From the NCBI RefSeq assembly GCF_001866645.1, contig NZ_MLYP01000013.1, positions 1 through 64,000 on the forward strand: a stretch of DNA of 64,000 nucleotides. The letters are read 5' to 3'. The translations under genes and the position numbers were made by a program. Position 1 is the stretch's first letter. The number at the start of each line of letters is the position of its first letter. Positions 53,394-63,610 of the stretch are shown piece by piece. The stretch comes from Streptomyces colonosanans. Its GTDB lineage: Bacteria; Actinomycetota; Actinomycetes; Streptomycetales; Streptomycetaceae. The notes below the pieces were generated by a model that saw only the letters and a program-made list of their open reading frames with translations, was not told where the DNA came from and ran no database searches.

Positions 53394-54737
53394 GTGAGTG
53401 TTCCGACCTCGCCCGACCGGGCCTTCGCCCGCACCGGCGGTCCGCCCCTCACCCCTCACGGCTGGATCCAGGCCGCCGTGACGGTGCTGACCGGACTGAT
53501 CGTCATGGGCGCAGTCGCCGCGCTCGGGCTGTGGGCGGCGGGCGCGACCGGCCTCCCCGACAACGGGTTTCCCCGGGTGGTCATGGCCTCGGTCGCTGCG
53601 GCGGTGGGCGGCAGCGTGAGGCTGGCAGGAAACGCCGGTGCGCTCGCCGGCACCCGTGCGGGGCTGACGGTGATGCCACTGTCGGTGACGCTCGCCGGGG
53701 CACTGGTCATCGCGGTGGGTTTCCTGCGCCCCCTGCGGCACCGGGCCGTCGCAGGCAGGGCCGAACTGGCGGGCTGGGCCGCCCGGATCGCCGTGCTGTG
53801 GCTGCCGGCTCTCATCGGACTTGCGCTCGCGGCCCGCCAGACCTTCGCGATCCCGCTCGGCAACGAGACCATCGGCGACATCGGCAGCCTGTTCGGTATC
53901 TCCCCGCAGATCGGTTACACGACGGATCTGCCGCTCACCGTGCTGTTCGGGATGCTGTGGCTGGCGGGCGTCCTGCTCCTCGCCCTGCTGGTGTCGCGCG
54001 GGGCCCCGCTGCCGGCCCGACTGCTGCGCTTCCAGGAGTCGGTGCGCCCGGCCGCGTACGCCATGGTGGCCCTGCTGCTCACTTATGCGGCCTTGGGATG
54101 TGTCATCGCGCTGGTGGTGGCGGCGACGCGCGGGCACCCGGCCGAGACGCTGGCAGTGATTCTGCTGGGGCTGCCCAACCTGGTGTGGCTGGTGTTCACC
54201 CTCGGTCTGGGCGCCACCTGGCACGGGCGCGTGGACGGGCCGTTCGCGCTGCCCATGCCCCATCCGCTCGACGAGGTACTGCGCACGCCGGGTATCGCGA
54301 CGCTGAACCTGCGCACGCTGGCCGCCCACGACGGCCGCGTGTGGTGGCTCGTGGTCGTGGGCGCCGTGCTCCTCCTCGCCGCGGCGTTCGTGATGGCGGT
54401 GCGCTCACCGGCGTGGATGCGGCCGTGGCAGCACGCCGTGCACATGGCGGTCGCGCTGGTGCTGACCGTGTTCATGATCTGTCTGCTCTGCCGGATCTCG
54501 GCGCACTACGGCCTGTCGCTCATCGGCATCGGCGACCTGGGCGGCGGACTGTCCGGCGTGCTGTTCCTGAAGCCGAACCTGTGGACCGCGCTCGGGGCGG
54601 CCGCACTGTGGGGGCTGGCCACCGGGTTCGCCGGCGGACTGCTCGCGCGAGGGGTACGCCGACGGGGCGAGGTCCGCCGAGAAGCGGTGTCCCCCGGTCC
54701 GCGCCAGGTCAGGCGGCCGGGGTGGAGAGCACGGTGA
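53394..54737 (+). CDS. Streptophobe family membrane protein
   Basis: A 447-residue, very hydrophobic protein with about ten predicted membrane helices. It opens WIQAAVTVLTGLIVMGAVAAL and includes the conserved-looking stretch VPLSVTLAGALVIAVGFLRP-like (MPLSVTLAG) and an HGRVWWLVVVGAVLLL helix near the end. This layout fits the streptophobe family found almost only in streptomycetes, of unknown function. GTG at 53394. The last 29 bases overlap the convergent gene ending at 54709. Confidence 0.75.
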   Translation: MSVPTSPDRAFARTGGPPLTPHGWIQAAVTVLTGLIVMGAVAALGLWAAGATGLPDNGFPRVVMASVAAAVGGSVRLAGNAGALAGTRAGLTVMPLSVTLAGALVIAVGFLRPLRHRAVAGRAELAGWAARIAVLWLPALIGLALAARQTFAIPLGNETIGDIGSLFGISPQIGYTTDLPLTVLFGMLWLAGVLLLALLVSRGAPLPARLLRFQESVRPAAYAMVALLLTYAALGCVIALVVAATRGHPAETLAVILLGLPNLVWLVFTLGLGATWHGRVDGPFALPMPHPLDEVLRTPGIATLNLRTLAAHDGRVWWLVVVGAVLLLAAAFVMAVRSPAWMRPWQHAVHMAVALVLTVFMICLLCRISAHYGLSLIGIGDLGGGLSGVLFLKPNLWTALGAAALWGLATGFAGGLLARGVRRRGEVRREAVSPGPRQVRRPGWRAR

Positions 54738-55119
54738 CGACCCTCTGCATGCGCAGCGCGTCCACGGACTCCGCGAGCAGTTCGTACTCGGTGGTGTCGT
54801 CGCTGGTGACGAAGCGGACCAGCCGTCCAGCGGCCAACTCACCGGCGATTGCTTCCTGTTGGTCGGCGTCGCCGCACCAGGCGCGCAGGACGCTCGGCAC
54901 GTCGGGGACGGTGTCGGCGACGGGGCCGATGGAGTTCGGCGGGAAGAGGGGGTTGCCCGGATCGGGGTCGAGTCGTTCGGCGATCCAGGAGGCGCGGTCA
55001 CGCATCCACCACAGGGCGAGGGCGAGGGTGGGTGCGCGATAGGTCCCGAGAGGGACGCCGATGCGCCGGCCACCGCATACACCGTATGCCGTTACATGAC
55101 ACAGGAATTCATCGTGCAC
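54709..55119 (-). CDS. Hypothetical protein, 136 residues
   Basis: Not recognised. GTG at 55119 is chosen because GGGGAG lies five bases upstream. The frame continues to 55284, but that part is Arg-rich and lacks a start signal. The protein reads VHDEFLCHVTAYGVCGGRRI, then a Trp-rich stretch (ALWWMRDRASWIAERL) and an acidic C-terminus. No signal peptide. Its 3' end overlaps the streptophobe gene by 29 bases on the opposite strand. Confidence 0.6.
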   Translation of the reverse strand: MHDEFLCHVTAYGVCGGRRIGVPLGTYRAPTLALALWWMRDRASWIAERLDPDPGNPLFPPNSIGPVADTVPDVPSVLRAWCGDADQQEAIAGELAAGRLVRFVTSDDTTEYELLAESVDALRMQRVVTVLSTPAA

Positions 55120-55370
55120 GATCGCTCCCCATAGCCGTGCCGGTGCCGCGACCGGCCCGTGGTGCCTTTCATTCGCCCGCCGTGCACGCGGGCGACCCGA
55201 ACCAAAATGCGTGGTGGCACTTTTCGGCCGTGACCGAACCCCCCTGTGCATCGAGTATCGCCACTCCTGACACTCTGTCACCACGTGGTTTCAGCCAGTC
55301 TCCTGGCATATTCACGGCCGCCGCTGGCCGAAACGAGCCGCCTCTCGCGGCCGGGCGTCTGCACACTCCC
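55120..55370. other. Divergent intergenic region
   Basis: The upstream half of the 379-base gap between the 136-residue gene and the SnoaL-like gene. No gene or clear repeat was recognised. Confidence 0.3.
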
Positions 55371-55385
55371 TTACCTGGGAGGTAA
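55371..55385. promoter_or_regulatory. Palindrome TTACCT-GGG-AGGTAA upstream of the SnoaL-like gene
   Basis: A perfect 6-bp inverted repeat with a 3-bp centre, 113 bases before the ATG at 55499. It looks like a dimeric repressor site, for example of the MarR, HxlR or TetR type. No regulator is adjacent. Confidence 0.45.
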
Positions 55386-55498
55386 TCGACGCCCTCGGCC
55401 GCGTCCAGGCATGGTTGCGGTGTCGGCTTCCGGCGGGCGCAACCCCCCGGGTCCGGCACGTGACCAGCACATACGACCTCGATGGAGGCTGATCCGCC

Positions 55499-55885
55499 AT
55501 GTCTGCAGTCAACGACCGCTACGAGTCCGCCGTTGCCCGCTACCTCGAGGCGTGGAACGCAGGTGACCCCGAGACGCTGACCAAGGCAGTCGCCGCCGCC
55601 TGGACCGCGGACGGCAGCTACACCGATCCGCTGGCCGACGTCAGCGGCCACGAGCAGATCGCGGCCGTGATCACGGGAGCGCAGGCGCAGTTCCCGGGGT
55701 TCTCCTTCCGGCTGTCCGGCACGGTCGACGGGCACCACGACATAGCCCGCTTCACCTGGGAACTGGTGAGCGCGGCCGATGGCTCGGCGCCCGTCGCCGG
55801 CTTCGACGTGATCAAGCTGGACGACGACGGGCGCATCCGTACCGTCCACGGCTTCCTGGACCGCGTCCCGGCGGGCGCGGCGTAG
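55499..55885 (+). CDS. SnoaL-like / NTF2-fold protein
   Basis: A 128-residue protein of the nuclear transport factor 2 fold. VARYLEAWNAGDPETLTKAV is the family-typical first helix, WTADGSYTDPLADVSGHEQI follows, and GFDVIKLDDDGRIRTVHGFL forms the closing strands. Members bind small ligands or catalyse isomerisations and aldol reactions, but the active acid-base pair cannot be placed. TGGAGG lies nine bases before the ATG. Confidence 0.85.
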   Translation: MSAVNDRYESAVARYLEAWNAGDPETLTKAVAAAWTADGSYTDPLADVSGHEQIAAVITGAQAQFPGFSFRLSGTVDGHHDIARFTWELVSAADGSAPVAGFDVIKLDDDGRIRTVHGFLDRVPAGAA

Positions 55886-55910
55886 AACACCCTGCCGGGC
55901 GGCTCGGAGG

Positions 55911-58427
55911 CTACCGCTCACAGCCTTCCGGGCTGCCCTGCGCACCACCCTCACCGGGTGCCGCCTTGTCGTCCGTCGCGGGCTTCGCCTTCAGGCCGAG
56001 GACCAGTTCGTCGTCGGCGACATCGGCGACGACGGTGTCACCCGGGTTGAGCGTGCCGTCCAGCAACATGTTCGACAGCCGGTTGTCGAGTTCGGACTGG
56101 ATGGTGCGGCGCAGCGGCCGGGCCCCGTATTCCGGCTGGTAACCACGTTCGGCCAGCCAGTCCTTGGCCGCCTCGGTGACCTCCAGACCGACCTGCTGGG
56201 CGTGCAGCCGGCGTCGGCTGCCCTCCAGGAGCAGGTCGACGATCCGCACCAGGTCCTCGCGGACCAGCGCGTGGAAGACGATGACCTCGTCGATCCGGTT
56301 GAGGAACTCGGGACGGAAGTGCGCCTGGAGCTCCGCCATCAGATCGTCCTTGATCTCCTCGACGTCGCCGTGGTGGTCCAGGATGCGCTTCGAGGCGATG
56401 TTGCTGGTCATGATGACGACGGTGTTGCGGAAGTCCACCGTGCGCCCCTTGGCGTCGGTGAGCCGTCCGTCGTCCAGGACCTGCAGCAGCAGGTTGAACA
56501 CGTCCCGGTGGGCCTTCTCCACCTCGTCGAACAGCACGACGCTGTAGGGCTTGCGGCGCACCGCCTCGGTGAGCTGGCCGGCCTCCTCGTAACCGACGTA
56601 TCCGGGCGGGGAGCCGATGAGCCGGGAGACGGTGTGCTTCTCCTGGAACTCGCTCATGTCGAAGCGGACCATACGGTCGGGGTCGCCGAAGAGGAGTTCC
56701 GCCAGCGCCTTGGCGAGTTCCGTCTTGCCGACACCGGTGGGGCCGAGGAAGAGGAAGCTGCCGGTGGGCCGGTCGGGGTCGCCCATGCCGGCCCGGCCAC
56801 GGCGGACGGCCTGGGCCACGGCGGTGACCGCCTGATCCTGGCCGATGACACGCTCGTGCAGGACCTCCTCAAGCTTCAGCAGACGTTCGCGCTCGGTCTC
56901 GGTCAGCTGGGAGACCGGGATGCCGGTGCGCGCGGAGAGCACCTCGGCGATGTCCTCGGGGGTGACGGCGGGCGTCGGTACCCCGCCTTCGCCCATCGAA
57001 CCGAGTCGCTCCTCCAGCTCGGTGACCTCGCGTTTGAGTTCGCCGGCGCGCGTGAAGTCCTCGGTGCTGACCGCCTCGTCCTTCTCGCGGCGCAGTCGGC
57101 TGAGCCGGTCCTCCAGCTCCGCAGCCTCGCGGGAGCCGCCCACGCTGCGCAGTCCGACCCGGGCGCCGGCCTGGTCCATGAGGTCGATGGCCTTGTCGGG
57201 CAGGAACCGGTCGCTGATGTAGCGGTCGGAGAGGGAGGCCGCGGCGTCCAGCGCCTCGTCCGTGTAGCGGACCTGGTGATGGGCCTCGTACGAGTCGCGC
57301 AGCCCGCGCAGGATCTCGATCGTCTCCTCGACGGTGGGCTCGGGCACCATGACCGGCTGGAAACGGCGTTCGAGCGCGGCGTCCTTCTCGATGTGTTTGC
57401 GGTACTCGTCGATGGTGGTGGCGCCGACGACGCTGAGGTCACCGCGGGCGAGCGCGGGCTTGAGGATGTTGCCCGCGTCCATGGAGCCCTCGCCGGTACC
57501 GCCCGCCCCGACGACCGTGTGCAGCTCGTCGATGAAGAGGATGATGCCCTTCTGGGCCTGGGTGACCTCGTCGATGACCTTCTTCAGCCGTTCCTCGAAC
57601 TGGCCCCGGTACTGGGACCCGGCGACCAGGCCCGCCATCTCGAGAGCGGCGACACGGCGGTTCTTCAGCGCCTTGGGGACCTCTTCGGCGACGATGCGCT
57701 GTGCCAGACCCTCGACGATGGCGGTCTTGCCGACGCCGGGGTCGCCGATGAGCACCGGGTTGTTCTTGGTCCGGCGGGAGAGGACCTCGATGGTCTGCTC
57801 GATCTCGCCGGCCCGGCCGACCACGGGGTCGAGGCGTCCGCTGCGTGCTTCGTCGGTGAGGTCGCGCCCGTACTGCTCGAGCGTCGGGGTGTCGGGGTGA
57901 CCGCCTGCCGGTCGCCCTTCCCGGGCCGGGCCGCTGAGTGCGCCGGGCGAGGCGCCCTCGGCCCTGAGGGTCTGGGTGAGCGGGGAACGCGGATCGTCGA
58001 GCAGCGCGGCAAGGATGTGCTCCGGGCCGATGTACGAGGCACCGGCCGCCTGGGAGCGGGCGTGGGCGGCGAGCAGGGCTCGCTTGGCCGCCGGTGTGAG
58101 CGCGGGTTCCCCGGTGCCGGTCCCGGTGGGCAGTGATTCCTGCAGGTCGGCGGCGAGCCGGTCCGGATCCGCACCGGCCTGCTCCAGGAGCTGGCGGGCG
58201 GCCGGCACCTGGGTGGCGGCCCACAGCAGGTGCACGGTGTCCAGATCGGACCCGTCCTCGGCGGCCCGGCCACCGGCGGCGGCGAGCAGTTCCTGCGAGG
58301 AGCCGCTGAGGAGACGCCCGATGGGGACGCGTTGCACGGCCGGCGGGGAGGTCGCCGGGCTCATGCCGAAGAAGCGGTTGAAGAGTTCGGAGAACGGGTC
58401 GCCGGACCCGAAGGGTGAGATCGTCAC
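55911..58427 (-). CDS. Clp/Hsp100 AAA ATPase (ClpB/ClpC-like)
   Basis: An 838-residue double-AAA protein. The N-terminal Clp_N repeat domain (about 40-180) is followed by AAA-1 (Walker A GDPGVGKT), a short middle segment ([20 protein letters not shown]), AAA-2 ([25 protein letters not shown]) and the C-terminal ClpB_D2-small domain. The middle domain is ClpC-sized rather than ClpB-sized, but no LGF/IGF-type ClpP-binding loop is apparent after MTSNIASKR. It may thus be a ClpP-independent unfoldase. GTG at 58427 begins [20 protein letters not shown], usual for a Streptomyces paralogue. Confidence 0.87.
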   Translation of the reverse strand: MTISPFGSGDPFSELFNRFFGMSPATSPPAVQRVPIGRLLSGSSQELLAAAGGRAAEDGSDLDTVHLLWAATQVPAARQLLEQAGADPDRLAADLQESLPTGTGTGEPALTPAAKRALLAAHARSQAAGASYIGPEHILAALLDDPRSPLTQTLRAEGASPGALSGPAREGRPAGGHPDTPTLEQYGRDLTDEARSGRLDPVVGRAGEIEQTIEVLSRRTKNNPVLIGDPGVGKTAIVEGLAQRIVAEEVPKALKNRRVAALEMAGLVAGSQYRGQFEERLKKVIDEVTQAQKGIILFIDELHTVVGAGGTGEGSMDAGNILKPALARGDLSVVGATTIDEYRKHIEKDAALERRFQPVMVPEPTVEETIEILRGLRDSYEAHHQVRYTDEALDAAASLSDRYISDRFLPDKAIDLMDQAGARVGLRSVGGSREAAELEDRLSRLRREKDEAVSTEDFTRAGELKREVTELEERLGSMGEGGVPTPAVTPEDIAEVLSARTGIPVSQLTETERERLLKLEEVLHERVIGQDQAVTAVAQAVRRGRAGMGDPDRPTGSFLFLGPTGVGKTELAKALAELLFGDPDRMVRFDMSEFQEKHTVSRLIGSPPGYVGYEEAGQLTEAVRRKPYSVVLFDEVEKAHRDVFNLLLQVLDDGRLTDAKGRTVDFRNTVVIMTSNIASKRILDHHGDVEEIKDDLMAELQAHFRPEFLNRIDEVIVFHALVREDLVRIVDLLLEGSRRRLHAQQVGLEVTEAAKDWLAERGYQPEYGARPLRRTIQSELDNRLSNMLLDGTLNPGDTVVADVADDELVLGLKAKPATDDKAAPGEGGAQGSPEGCER

Positions 58428-58702
58428 GGTTGACCACCCGTCCGGCCGACGACACACGGCCGCGCGTCGCCCGCCGTAGTCGGTTGCCCCTACCCCGACC
58501 AGTCTTCGCCAGGTCCAAGGGCGGCACAACCGCACGGTCGACGCCGTCGGCGGCTCCCGTGCGCACGGATTCCACCGCATCCGAGGGTCCTTCGTCCCGC
58601 GGTGACCGTCCGCCCTCGGGGCCGGCTCGTTCCTGGGCATGCGGGCGGCCTCCCGCGTATGCGGTCGGCCGCCCTCCTGCGTACAGAAGGTGAGCGAACG
58701 CC

Positions 58703-59695
58703 CTACGCCTTGATGACCGCGTCGATCCGCGCCAGCTCGTCCGCGTCGAAGTCCAGGTTGCGGATCGCCGCGACGCTGTCCTCCAGCTGCTGCGGGCTGC
58801 TCGCACCGACCAGGGCCGAGGTCACCCGTCCCCCGCGCAGCACCCAGGCCAGGGCCATCTGGGCCAGCGACTGGCCGCGGGACTTGGCGATGCCGTCGAG
58901 CGCGCGCAGCTGCCCCACCAGCTCCTCGGTGAGGGAGTCGGCGCTGAGGAAGGGGCTCTCGCTCGCGGCGCGCGAACCCGCCGGAATCCCGTCGAGGTAA
59001 CGCGCCGTCAACAGACCTTGCTCCAGCGGCGAGTAGGCGATCGAGCCGACCTGGAGCTCTTCCAGGGCGTCGAGGAGGCCTTCTTCCTCCGGGCGGCGGT
59101 CGAGCATCGAGTAGCGCGGCTGGTGGATCAGCAGCGGGGTGCCCAACTCCCCCAGGATTCGGGCGGCTTCACGGGTCTGCTCCGGCGAGTAGTTGGAGAC
59201 GCCGACGTAGAGCGCCTTGCCCTGCTGGACCGCCGAGTGCAGGGCGCCCATCGTCTCCTCCAGCGGTGTCTGGGGATCGGGGCGGTGCGAGTAGAAGATG
59301 TCGACGTAGTCCAGGCCCATCCGCTTCAGGCTCTGGTCGAGCGAGGACCTCAGGTACTTGCGGGAGCCCCATTCGCCGTACGGGCCCGGCCACATGAGGT
59401 AGCCGGCCTTGGTGGAGATGACCAGCTCGTCGCGGTAGGGCGCGAGGTCCGCCCGCAGCGCGTCGCCGAGGGCGGACTCGGCGGCGCCGGGCGGCGGGCC
59501 GTAGTTGTTGGCCAGGTCGAAGTGCGTGACGCCGAGGTCGAAGGCGCGGCGCAGGATCTGCCGCTGCGTCTCCACCGGGCGGTCGGGGCCGAAGTTGTGC
59601 CACAGGCCGAGCGACAGCGCGGGCAGCTGCAGACCGCTGCGTCCGGTGCGCCGGTAGGGCATGGTCTCGTAGCGGGCGGGGTCTGCCGTGTACAA
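58703..59695 (-). CDS. Aldo/keto reductase (YghZ/MgrA-like)
   Basis: A 330-residue AKR14-type enzyme. Tetrad: D60 and Y65 (FDLANNYG), K96 ([15 protein letters not shown]) and H137 (FYSHRPD). The [19 protein letters not shown] stretch is characteristic of L-glyceraldehyde-3-phosphate reductases. NADPH-dependent reduction of aldehydes such as L-glyceraldehyde 3-phosphate or methylglyoxal is expected. TTG at 59695 is used, since relatives begin [19 protein letters not shown] and GGAG lies upstream; ATG at 59662 is a weaker alternative. Confidence 0.9.
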   Translation of the reverse strand: MYTADPARYETMPYRRTGRSGLQLPALSLGLWHNFGPDRPVETQRQILRRAFDLGVTHFDLANNYGPPPGAAESALGDALRADLAPYRDELVISTKAGYLMWPGPYGEWGSRKYLRSSLDQSLKRMGLDYVDIFYSHRPDPQTPLEETMGALHSAVQQGKALYVGVSNYSPEQTREAARILGELGTPLLIHQPRYSMLDRRPEEEGLLDALEELQVGSIAYSPLEQGLLTARYLDGIPAGSRAASESPFLSADSLTEELVGQLRALDGIAKSRGQSLAQMALAWVLRGGRVTSALVGASSPQQLEDSVAAIRNLDFDADELARIDAVIKA

Positions 59696-59986
59696 CGTGC
59701 ACTCCAGGAGGGAAGTTCAGGACGATGCGGTCCACTCTCGCCTGCCGCTCGGGCAGTAGTCCAATCGGCTCCCGGAACATCTGACCGGCACGGCGCACGA
59801 TTCCGCGGCCTGGCCTGGGACCTCGACCGCGAGAACTGGCGCACCCTCCTGTCCCTCCCGTGACTGCGGCGGCGCAGCACGATGGGGGCGGGGCACACGG
59901 CCCCGTTCAGGCCCCTCCCCCGGCGTGAGCGGAGCGTTCGCATGTCCGGGCAGGCGCTGCGTGCCAACGTGTTGCACCGTTGATCC

Positions 59987-60502
59987 ATGAATGCCAAGGA
60001 CATCCTCATCGACGCGTACGGCCGCATCCGGGAAGAAGTCCATGCCGCCGTCGACGGTCTGGGCCCGGACGACCTCAATGCCCGGCCCACCGCCGACACC
60101 AACTCCGTCGCCTGGCTCGTCTGGCATCTCACCCGGGTGCAGGACGATCACATCGCCGACGCTGCCGGTCTCGACCAGGTATGGCTCGCCCAGGGCTGGG
60201 AGAAGCGCTTCGGGCTCGATCTGCCCCGGCAGGACACGGGCTACGGCCACAGGCCGCGCAAGGCCGCCAAGGTGCGGGTGGAGTCGGGCGACCTGCTCAC
60301 CGGGTACTACGACGCCGTGCACGAGCAGACGCTCGGCTTCCTGCGCGGGCTGCTGGCCAAGGACCTCGAGCGCATCGTGGACGAGCGCTGGGATCCGCCC
60401 GTCAGCCTGGGCGTGCGGCTGGTCAGCGTCCTGTCCGACGATCTGCAGCACGTCGGACAGGCCGCCTATGTGCGAGGGCTGCTTCAGAGCGCAGTCCCGT
60501 AA
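59987..60502 (+). CDS. DinB family protein (mycothiol transferase-like)
   Basis: A 171-residue DinB-fold protein. [16 protein letters not shown] is the first helix, [19 protein letters not shown] carries the first metal His, and [16 protein letters not shown] carries the last. Such proteins are proposed thiol-S-transferases using mycothiol. ATG at 59987. The 3' end overlaps the convergent adenosine deaminase gene by 19 bases. Confidence 0.87.
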   Translation: MNAKDILIDAYGRIREEVHAAVDGLGPDDLNARPTADTNSVAWLVWHLTRVQDDHIADAAGLDQVWLAQGWEKRFGLDLPRQDTGYGHRPRKAAKVRVESGDLLTGYYDAVHEQTLGFLRGLLAKDLERIVDERWDPPVSLGVRLVSVLSDDLQHVGQAAYVRGLLQSAVP

Positions 60503-61554
60503 CCGGGCAGGATCACGTCCCGGATGAGGGCGCCCTTCTCGTCGAACGGGATGAACGCGCTCTTGACCGCGTTCACCGTGACCGTGCGCAGGTCCTCCAC
60601 CGTCCAGCCGGCCTCCTCGGCCAGCAGGGACATCTCACGGGTCATCGTCGTACCCGAAACCAGACGGTTGTCGGTGTTGAGGGTGACCCGGAAGCCCAGG
60701 TCCTTCAGGGCCGTGATCGGGTGGTCGGCGATCGAGGAGGCGGCGCCCGTCTGCAGGTTGGACGTCGGGCACATCTCCAGGGCGATTCGGCGGTCACGCA
60801 CCCAGCTCGCAAGGCGGCCCAGCTTGCCGTCGACGATGTCCTCGGTCAGGCGCACACCGTGGCCGATGCGCTGGGCACCGCACACCTGGAGGGCCTGGTG
60901 GATGCTGGGCAGGCCGTGCGCCTCACCCGCGTGGATGGTGAACGGCACGCTCTCGCGGCGCAGGTACTCGAAGGCGGCGAGGTGGTCGGCGGGCGGGAAG
61001 CCGTCCTCGGCGCCGGCGATGTCGAAACCGACGACGCCGGCGTCACGGAAGGCCACCGCGAGGTCGGCGATCTCCCGGGTGCGGTCGAACATGCGCATGC
61101 CGCACAGCAGGGTGCCGACCCGCACCGGGGTGCCCGCGGCCGCGGCCTTGGCCATCCCCGCAGCGAGGCCCTGCTGCACGGTCTCGACCACCTCGGGCAG
61201 GGTGAGGCCGCCCTTGAGCATCAGCTCCGGGGCGTAGCGCACCTCGCCGTAGACGACGCCGTCCTCGGCGAGGTCCAGGACGTATTCCTCGGCGGTGCGC
61301 AGCAGGCCCTCGCGGGTCTGCATCACGGCCAGGGTGTGCTCGAAGGTGGCTATGTAGCGCACCAGGTCTCCGGAGTTGGCGGCTTCGTAGTACCACTGCG
61401 CCAGCGCCTGCGGGTCGGTGGTGGGCAGGGTGTGGCCGACCGTCTCCGCAAGCTCCACGAGGGTGGCGGGGCGAAGTCCGCCGTCGAGGTGATCGTGCAG
61501 CACAGCCTTGGGGAGTCGGCGGATGGTGTCGGTGTCGATGCGCGGGGCGGTCAT
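60484..61554 (-). CDS. add: Adenosine deaminase
   Basis: A 356-residue metal-dependent amidohydrolase. Zinc ligands H20 and H22 are in [11 protein letters not shown], the catalytic Glu and His are in [15 protein letters not shown] follows, and the last Asp ligand lies in LNTDNRLVS. It deaminates adenosine or deoxyadenosine to inosine, in purine salvage. The start at 61554 ([20 protein letters not shown]) fits the family and is preceded by GAGGAACC. The gene ends 19 bases into the convergent DinB gene. The VOC gene upstream is on the same strand but 50 bases away. Confidence 0.92.
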   Translation of the reverse strand: MTAPRIDTDTIRRLPKAVLHDHLDGGLRPATLVELAETVGHTLPTTDPQALAQWYYEAANSGDLVRYIATFEHTLAVMQTREGLLRTAEEYVLDLAEDGVVYGEVRYAPELMLKGGLTLPEVVETVQQGLAAGMAKAAAAGTPVRVGTLLCGMRMFDRTREIADLAVAFRDAGVVGFDIAGAEDGFPPADHLAAFEYLRRESVPFTIHAGEAHGLPSIHQALQVCGAQRIGHGVRLTEDIVDGKLGRLASWVRDRRIALEMCPTSNLQTGAASSIADHPITALKDLGFRVTLNTDNRLVSGTTMTREMSLLAEEAGWTVEDLRTVTVNAVKSAFIPFDEKGALIRDVILPGYGTAL

Positions 61555-61604
61555 GTGCGGTTGGTTCCTCGGCAGGTTGTTCTGGGGTTTCGTCCGGCGG
61601 GGTT

Positions 61605-61997
61605 TCAGTCGGCGGGCTGGAGCAGGTCCCAGCGGTTGCCGTACAGGTCCTGGAAGACGGCGACCGTGCCGTACGGCTCGTGCCGCGGTTCCTCCAGGAA
61701 GGTCACTCCGGCCGCGGTCATCCGGGCGTGGTCGCGGGCGAAATCGCCGGTGTGCAGAAAGAAGCCCACACGCCCGCCGGTCTGGTCGCCGACCCGGTCG
61801 CACTGGGCCTCGTCCTTGGCCCGGGCGAGCAGCAGGGCGGTGCCCTCGCCGACGCCACCGGGCTCGACGACGACCCAGCGGGAGCCGTCCGGCCGCGGCT
61901 CGTCTGCGGCGAGCCGGAAGCCGAGGGCCTCGGTGTAGAAGCGGACCGCTTCGTCGTAGTCGTCGACGACGAGGGTGACCAGAGCGATGCGTCTCAT
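61605..61997 (-). CDS. VOC family (glyoxalase/bleomycin-resistance fold) protein
   Basis: A 130-residue protein with two beta-alpha-beta-beta-beta modules. Features are [37 protein letters not shown] and [19 protein letters not shown], which place the family's metal-ligand positions. ATG at 61997 is preceded by GGAAGG. The reaction is unknown. It lies upstream of adenosine deaminase on the same strand and could be co-transcribed with it. Confidence 0.87.
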   Translation of the reverse strand: MRRIALVTLVVDDYDEAVRFYTEALGFRLAADEPRPDGSRWVVVEPGGVGEGTALLLARAKDEAQCDRVGDQTGGRVGFFLHTGDFARDHARMTAAGVTFLEEPRHEPYGTVAVFQDLYGNRWDLLQPAD

Positions 61998-62155
61998 CGG
62001 GCCTTCCGGTGCGAGGTACGAAGTGATCACGTTATACGTAACACGTAGCGTACGGCATCCCGTCAAGGGGGCCCGCAGGGGTCGTACCCCCGGCCACCCC
62101 GGCGTCTACGGCGCGGCGCCCGCACGGCGCGGTCGGCGGTGCCATGCTCTGCGGC

Positions 62156-62596
62156 ATGGCACATGACTACGTGGGTGCGGCGCTGACCGTCGGCCACCGG
62201 GACCCTGAGCTCAACGAACGTCTGTCCAAGGGGCTGGACGAAGTCAATTTCCCCGCCACCGGGACCACCGCCGCAGACGAGGGGACCCTGTCGGTGAAGG
62301 TCGTCGACGACACCGGCGAACTCATCGGGGGGCTCTCCGCCTGGACCTGGGGCGGGCTGCTGGGCATCGAGATGCTCTGGGTGCGCGAGGAGAGCCGAAG
62401 GGAAGGATGGGGAAGCCGACTCCTTCTCGCAGCCGAGGACGAGGCACGGCGGCGCGGCTGCGACCGCGCGTGCGTGTCGTCGTTCACGTTCCAGGCGCCG
62501 GAGTTCTACCAGCGCCACGGATACATCGAGACCGGCAGGACGCCGGGCATCCCCGGCGGGGCGGAGGACGTCCATATGTACAAGGAACTGGCCTGA
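62156..62596 (+). CDS. GNAT family N-acetyltransferase
   Basis: A 146-residue acetyltransferase. The acetyl-CoA loop is RREGWGSRLLLAAED, preceded by the strand GIEMLWVREES and followed by CDRACVSSFTFQAPEFYQRH, where the Tyr typical of the family lies. ATG at 62156 (MAHDYVGAAL) is preferred; ATG at 62144 would add MLCG. It is divergent from the VOC gene, so the intervening region holds two promoters. Substrate unknown. Confidence 0.88.
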   Translation: MAHDYVGAALTVGHRDPELNERLSKGLDEVNFPATGTTAADEGTLSVKVVDDTGELIGGLSAWTWGGLLGIEMLWVREESRREGWGSRLLLAAEDEARRRGCDRACVSSFTFQAPEFYQRHGYIETGRTPGIPGGAEDVHMYKELA

Positions 62597-62617
62597 CCGC
62601 TTCCGCCTGACAGGAGA

Positions 62618-62632
62618 CCTTGCCGGGCAAGG
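62618..62632 (+). terminator. Short hairpin after the GNAT gene
   Basis: CCTTGC-CGG-GCAAGG, a perfect 6-bp stem with a 3-nt loop, lies 22 bases after the GNAT stop and before the convergent M56 gene. It is weak as a terminator on its own. Confidence 0.4.
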
Positions 62633-62680
62633 GGCGGGACCCCGCACTCGCGCCGGCGGCCGTTCGGTGCCCGGCGCGCC

Positions 62681-63610
62681 TCAGCGTCCTTCTTCGCCCT
62701 GGGCGATCTCGACCTCGTGGTGAAAGCCGATGACTCCGGTCGCCGAGGTGCAGACGGAGACGGTCGCGCAGGCGACGAGAAGGCCGGCGATCCAGGGGGC
62801 GGCCCGGTGCGGCGGGCGGGGGGCCGCCAGCAGCGCGGCGACCCGCTGCGGCACGGGGCCCGTGGTCGCGGCGGCCGCGAAGGACGGCCGCTCCCCGTGG
62901 GCCGCCCGGGCGGCGAGCGCGGCGCGGCCGATCGCCCGGGCGGTCAGCCGGCGGTCGCCGACCGCCGCGGCGGCGGCCTCGTCGGCCGCGCGCTCGACCG
63001 CGAACCGGATGACCTCACCCACGGGCCGCAGCCCGGGGTGGCACAGCGCGGCGAGTTCGGCGAACGCGAGGAAGTAGTGATGTCCGCCCGCGTTATGGGC
63101 CCGCTCGTGGGCGAAGAGCGCCTCGCGTTCGTCCGGGCCGAGGCTGCGCAGCATGCCGGTGGTGACGACGATGCGGTGCGGTCGCCCGGGGAGGGCGTAC
63201 GCGTCGGGGCGCGGGGAGTCGATGACGCAGAGGTCGCCCGCGGTGGCCCGGCACCCCGCCTCGGCGGTCGCGACATGGAAGGCCCGGGCCTGGCGCGTCG
63301 CGGTACGGATCACGGTCCACAGGCACACGGCGAGCGCGCCGACGGAGAACGCCGCCGCGGGCACGACGAACAGGTCCGACGCGGTGCGCAGCGGGTACAC
63401 CAGCTTGCCGAGCGCCGCAAAGAGGGGCAGCTTGAGCAGCCCGGTGAGGACGAAAGCCCCCAGGGCGGTCAGGGAGCAGCACGCGACCACAAGCGTGGAG
63501 CAGGTCACCACCCACAGCGCGGTCGCGGGCGCGAGCCGTTCGAGAGCGCGCCGGGCGAGCGCGGGCATCGCGAACGGCAGCACCAGGGGGACGATCAGCA
63601 GAAAGGTCAC
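62681..63610 (-). CDS. M56 family (BlaR1-like) membrane metallopeptidase
   Basis: A 309-residue membrane zinc protease. Hydrophobic segments lie at the N-terminus (TFLLIVPLVLPFAMPALA), at about 35-60 and 85-110, and at the C-terminal end. The active site is HERAH in LFAHERAHNAGGHHYFLA. Unlike staphylococcal BlaR1 it has no penicillin-binding sensor domain. On a signal it probably cleaves the partner BlaI repressor. It overlaps that gene by four bases (ATGA), so the two are co-translated. Confidence 0.9.
   Translation of the reverse strand: MTFLLIVPLVLPFAMPALARRALERLAPATALWVVTCSTLVVACCSLTALGAFVLTGLLKLPLFAALGKLVYPLRTASDLFVVPAAAFSVGALAVCLWTVIRTATRQARAFHVATAEAGCRATAGDLCVIDSPRPDAYALPGRPHRIVVTTGMLRSLGPDEREALFAHERAHNAGGHHYFLAFAELAALCHPGLRPVGEVIRFAVERAADEAAAAAVGDRRLTARAIGRAALAARAAHGERPSFAAAATTGPVPQRVAALLAAPRPPHRAAPWIAGLLVACATVSVCTSATGVIGFHHEVEIAQGEEGR

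Noticed and set aside
56202..58136. 644-codon plus-strand frame opposite the Clp ATPase
   Set aside because: Antisense shadow of a long conserved gene; no family resemblance and no start signal.
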